The position numbers and the translations under genes were made by a program. From positions 10,941 to 18,456 of the forward strand of contig JAHEZG010000036.1 of NCBI GenBank assembly GCA_023251195.1: a DNA stretch of 7,516 nucleotides, in the 5' to 3' direction. A model generated the notes under the pieces. It had not been told where the DNA came from. It did no database searches and saw nothing but the letters and a program-made list of their open reading frames with translations. This document shows, piece after piece, positions 5,806 to 7,516 of this stretch. Position 1 is the stretch's first letter, and each line of letters begins with the position of its first letter. This stretch comes from Chitinophagaceae bacterium. Lineage in GTDB: Bacteria > Bacteroidota > Bacteroidia > Chitinophagales > UBA10324.

Positions 5806-6972
5806 AATCACCTGCAATAAAAATCCTTTCAGGTAATTAGTTTCAGGAATTTGCCAGATAACGGGATGGTCTTTTGATTGTGCAAGTACTTCCACCTGAC
5901 GGATTTTTTTTCCGGAATCAATGGCTGCAGAATACACGGCATCAAAAAACAAATCGGGAGTCATAAAATGCGAACACGAAAAAGTTAACAGGAAACCACC
6001 GCTGCGAACCAATTGCATGGCGCGCAAATTCACTTCTTTGTAACCACGCGCGGCAGATGCTGTGCCTGCACGATTCTTGGTAAATGCAGGAGGGTCGAGT
6101 ATCACAACATCAAATAATTTTTTCTCGCGCACCCATTGTGGCAATAAGTCAAAAGCATTGGCTGCTTTAAAATCACAATTGTTTTCAAACCCATTTAACA
6201 ATGCATTTGCTTCAGCTTGCGCAATGGCTGCTTCTGAAACATCAATGGCAGTAACTTGTCGTGCTCCGAAATGCGCAGCCTGCAAACTGAACGAACCGGT
6301 GTAACAAAAACAATCGAGCACCGAAGCATCTTTCACAATGTTCTTCATGGCGAGTTTGTTTTCTTTCTGGTCGAGAAAAAAACCGGTCTTCTGACCTTCC
6401 ACCACATCCACATTAAATTTTACTCCGGCTTCGTTCATCACAAAAGTGGTATCGAACGGATCGCTGAGAAAACCTTTGTATTCTTCCAGCCCTTCTAATT
6501 TGCGCACTGGAATATCATTGCGCTCATAAATTCCTTTCGGTTTAAAAATATCATTAATCGCTGCAACAATTTCTGGTTTCCATTTATCCATTCCGAGCGA
6601 AAGTGTTTGAATCACAATCACCTCACCGAATTTATCCATCACCAATCCGGGAAGAAAATCTCCTTCGCCAAACACCACGCGATAGTTTTCGGTGTATCCG
6701 AATTTTTTTCTGTAGTCAATGCACGCTTTTATTTTTCGGTGAAAAAATTCCGCATCAATTTTTTCATCCAAATTTGTGAGCAACCGAACAGTTAGTTTCG
6801 ATTGCGGATTGTAATATCCTTTACCAATTAAATTTTTTCCTGAATCAATTACTGAAACAATATCACCTGGCTTTACTGAACCGTTCACACTCGCAATTTC
6901 ATTATCATAAACCCATGGATGCCCTTCGCGATTCCGGTTTCCTTTTCCTTTGTTCAATATAACTTCAGCCAT
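5803..6972 (-). CDS. rlmI: Class I SAM-dependent rRNA cytosine-C5 methyltransferase, RlmI family
   Basis: RlmI in E. coli makes m5C at position 1962 of 23S rRNA using S-adenosylmethionine; this 389-residue protein has the same architecture and length. Residues 1-70 form the PUA-type RNA-binding domain (NREGHPWVYDNEI, then KPGDIVSVIDS and GKGYYNPQSKLTVRLL). Residues 75-185 form the central domain (FLPGLVMDKFGEVIVIQ). The conserved GQKTGFFLDQ (193-202) leads into the Rossmann fold: motif I VLDCFCYTGSFSL (218-230), acidic SAM-ribose residue in AIDVS (Asp244), motif IV ILDPPAF (291-297), and FSCSHF (331-336) with probable catalytic Cys333. The ATG at the complement of 6970-6972 gives MAEVILNKGK, the expected start of the PUA strand; no Shine-Dalgarno sequence is seen. 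The target base is inferred from the family, and a paralogue acting on another rRNA site cannot be excluded. It is probably a single-gene unit, separated from the upstream gene by a terminator. Confidence 0.92.
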   Translation of the reverse strand: MAEVILNKGKGNRNREGHPWVYDNEIASVNGSVKPGDIVSVIDSGKNLIGKGYYNPQSKLTVRLLTNLDEKIDAEFFHRKIKACIDYRKKFGYTENYRVVFGEGDFLPGLVMDKFGEVIVIQTLSLGMDKWKPEIVAAINDIFKPKGIYERNDIPVRKLEGLEEYKGFLSDPFDTTFVMNEAGVKFNVDVVEGQKTGFFLDQKENKLAMKNIVKDASVLDCFCYTGSFSLQAAHFGARQVTAIDVSEAAIAQAEANALLNGFENNCDFKAANAFDLLPQWVREKKLFDVVILDPPAFTKNRAGTASAARGYKEVNLRAMQLVRSGGFLLTFSCSHFMTPDLFFDAVYSAAIDSGKKIRQVEVLAQSKDHPVIWQIPETNYLKGFLLQVI

Positions 6973-6992
6973 GCTTTTAAAAATTTGAGCGG

Positions 6993-7023
6993 CAAAGAAA
7001 GTCTTATTTAGTTTGGTAATAAA
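6993..7023 (-). promoter_or_regulatory. Weak candidate promoter for the RlmI-type gene
   Basis: On the minus strand TTTCTTTG (7000-6993) matches TAnnTTTG except for the second base. TTTA (7023-7020) is a 3-of-4 match to the -33 TTTG with a 19-base spacer. The box lies 20 bases before the ATG. The gene needs a promoter here because a strong terminator lies just upstream, but the match is imperfect. Confidence 0.25.
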
Positions 7024-7050
7024 AAAAGCGCCCCGAATTTATCGGAGCGC
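7021..7050 (-). terminator. Rho-independent terminator of the right-hand T9SS gene
   Basis: On the minus strand GCGCTCCGA (7050-7042) and TCGGGGCGC (7036-7028) form a 9-bp GC-rich stem around a 5-base loop, followed directly by seven Ts (7027-7021). The one non-Watson-Crick position is a U-G wobble in minus-strand RNA but a C-A mismatch in plus-strand RNA, and the T-run follows only on the minus strand, so orientation is clear. It lies 77 bp past the stop at 7127-7129 and separates that gene from the methyltransferase downstream. Confidence 0.88.
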
Positions 7051-7067
7051 GTTATAAATTTTTCACG

Positions 7068-7088
7068 ATTCACTATTCGCTATTCGTA
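7068..7088. repeat. Three-copy degenerate 7-bp tandem repeat (ATTCNCT-like)
   Basis: ATTCACT, ATTCGCT and ATTCGTA follow one another in the 3' untranslated part of the right-hand gene, and ATTCACT recurs at 7119-7125. A short hairpin, GCTT-TTCG-AAGC (7102-7113), lies between them. The function is unknown. Confidence 0.5.
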
Positions 7089-7126
7089 TTTGTACTACTA
7101 AGCTTTTCGAAGCACACTATTCACTT

Positions 7127-7516
7127 TTATTCCGTCTTCACTAATTTCTGAACTGTTCTGTTTCCATTTTCATCAGTTACTTCTAATAAATAAATTCCTG
7201 ACCGCAATTCATTTCCAAAAATAACCTGACCGCTTGCTGATGGAATTCTGAATAAAACTTTTCCCTGCAAATCAAAAACCTGGAGGTTAAAAGATTCATT
7301 GGAATTTAAAGCAATTTTAAATTCATCTGTTGTTGGATTTGGGAAAACTGAAAATAAATTATCGATGGTTTTTTCATGTTCATTCCGGCAAGTGATTTTA
7401 TATACCTGAACAAGGTTCGATGCTTTAGTACAACCGTTCGATTTGGTAACTACTACCTTGTACTTTCCGGATACAGCAGGTGTATATGAACTTGAAGTTG
7501 CTCCGCTTAAAACTAA
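7127..7516 (-). CDS. Secreted protein with type A T9SS sorting domain (C-terminal end only)
   Basis: An open minus-strand frame enters from the right edge and ends with TAA at the complement of 7127-7129, giving 129 residues with no internal stop. Residues 10-38 of this fragment (SYTPAVSGKYKV, then TKSNGCTKASNLVQV) are the end of an Ig-like repeat of the kind common in large Bacteroidota surface proteins. Residues 54-129 are a typical type A sorting domain: FSVFPNPTTDEFKI with the PNP motif at 59-61, NLQVFDLQGKVLF, LRSGIYLLEV, and the end NRTVQKLVKTE. This domain directs export through the T9SS and is normally removed or replaced by a lipopolysaccharide anchor. The body of the protein, and thus its function, lies outside the window. 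A strong terminator follows 77 bp after the stop. Confidence 0.93.
   Translation of the reverse strand, partial: LVLSGATSSSYTPAVSGKYKVVVTKSNGCTKASNLVQVYKITCRNEHEKTIDNLFSVFPNPTTDEFKIALNSNESFNLQVFDLQGKVLFRIPSASGQVIFGNELRSGIYLLEVTDENGNRTVQKLVKTE

Noticed and set aside
6062..6795. Plus-strand open frames of 62-80 codons inside the RlmI-type gene
   Set aside because: All are antisense to a complete methyltransferase with conserved motifs; there is no sign of independent coding.

Overview
The window looks like chromosomal DNA from a member of the Bacteroidota. Three things point there. Two secreted proteins end in type IX secretion (T9SS) sorting domains, a system confined to that phylum and close relatives. 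Genes lack Shine-Dalgarno sequences before their starts. Two genes are preceded by exact matches to the Bacteroidota -7 promoter box TAnnTTTG. Base composition is AT-rich throughout, with no obvious compositional island. I cannot name the genus.

Layout, left to right: the 3' end of aroE (shikimate dehydrogenase, + strand); rmuC (+), a membrane-anchored coiled-coil protein with a nuclease-like fold; an M3-family zinc oligopeptidase (- strand, convergent with rmuC); a 223-bp divergent intergenic region with an 8-bp tandem repeat, a large imperfect palindromic repeat and a promoter; a secreted three-part T9SS cargo protein (+); a zeta-toxin-like P-loop kinase followed one base later by a 54-residue protein (+), together a candidate toxin-antitoxin pair in toxin-first order; an RlmI-type rRNA methyltransferase (-), convergent with that pair; a strong intrinsic terminator (-); and the 3' end of a second T9SS cargo gene (-) that runs off the right edge.

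Most genes are unrelated housekeeping functions (aromatic amino-acid synthesis, genome maintenance, peptide turnover, rRNA modification) in single-gene units. The only evident functional unit is the kinase plus small partner at 5003-5741. It is the best candidate for something under-described: the kinase family is known, but the short partner has no name I can assign with certainty and the gene order is the reverse of classical epsilon-zeta loci. Intergenic regions are rich in short degenerate repeats of several designs (8-bp, 14-bp and 7-bp periods, plus one 80-bp palindrome), one of which overlaps a predicted promoter. Nothing here indicates CRISPR, insertion sequences, tRNA or rRNA genes.
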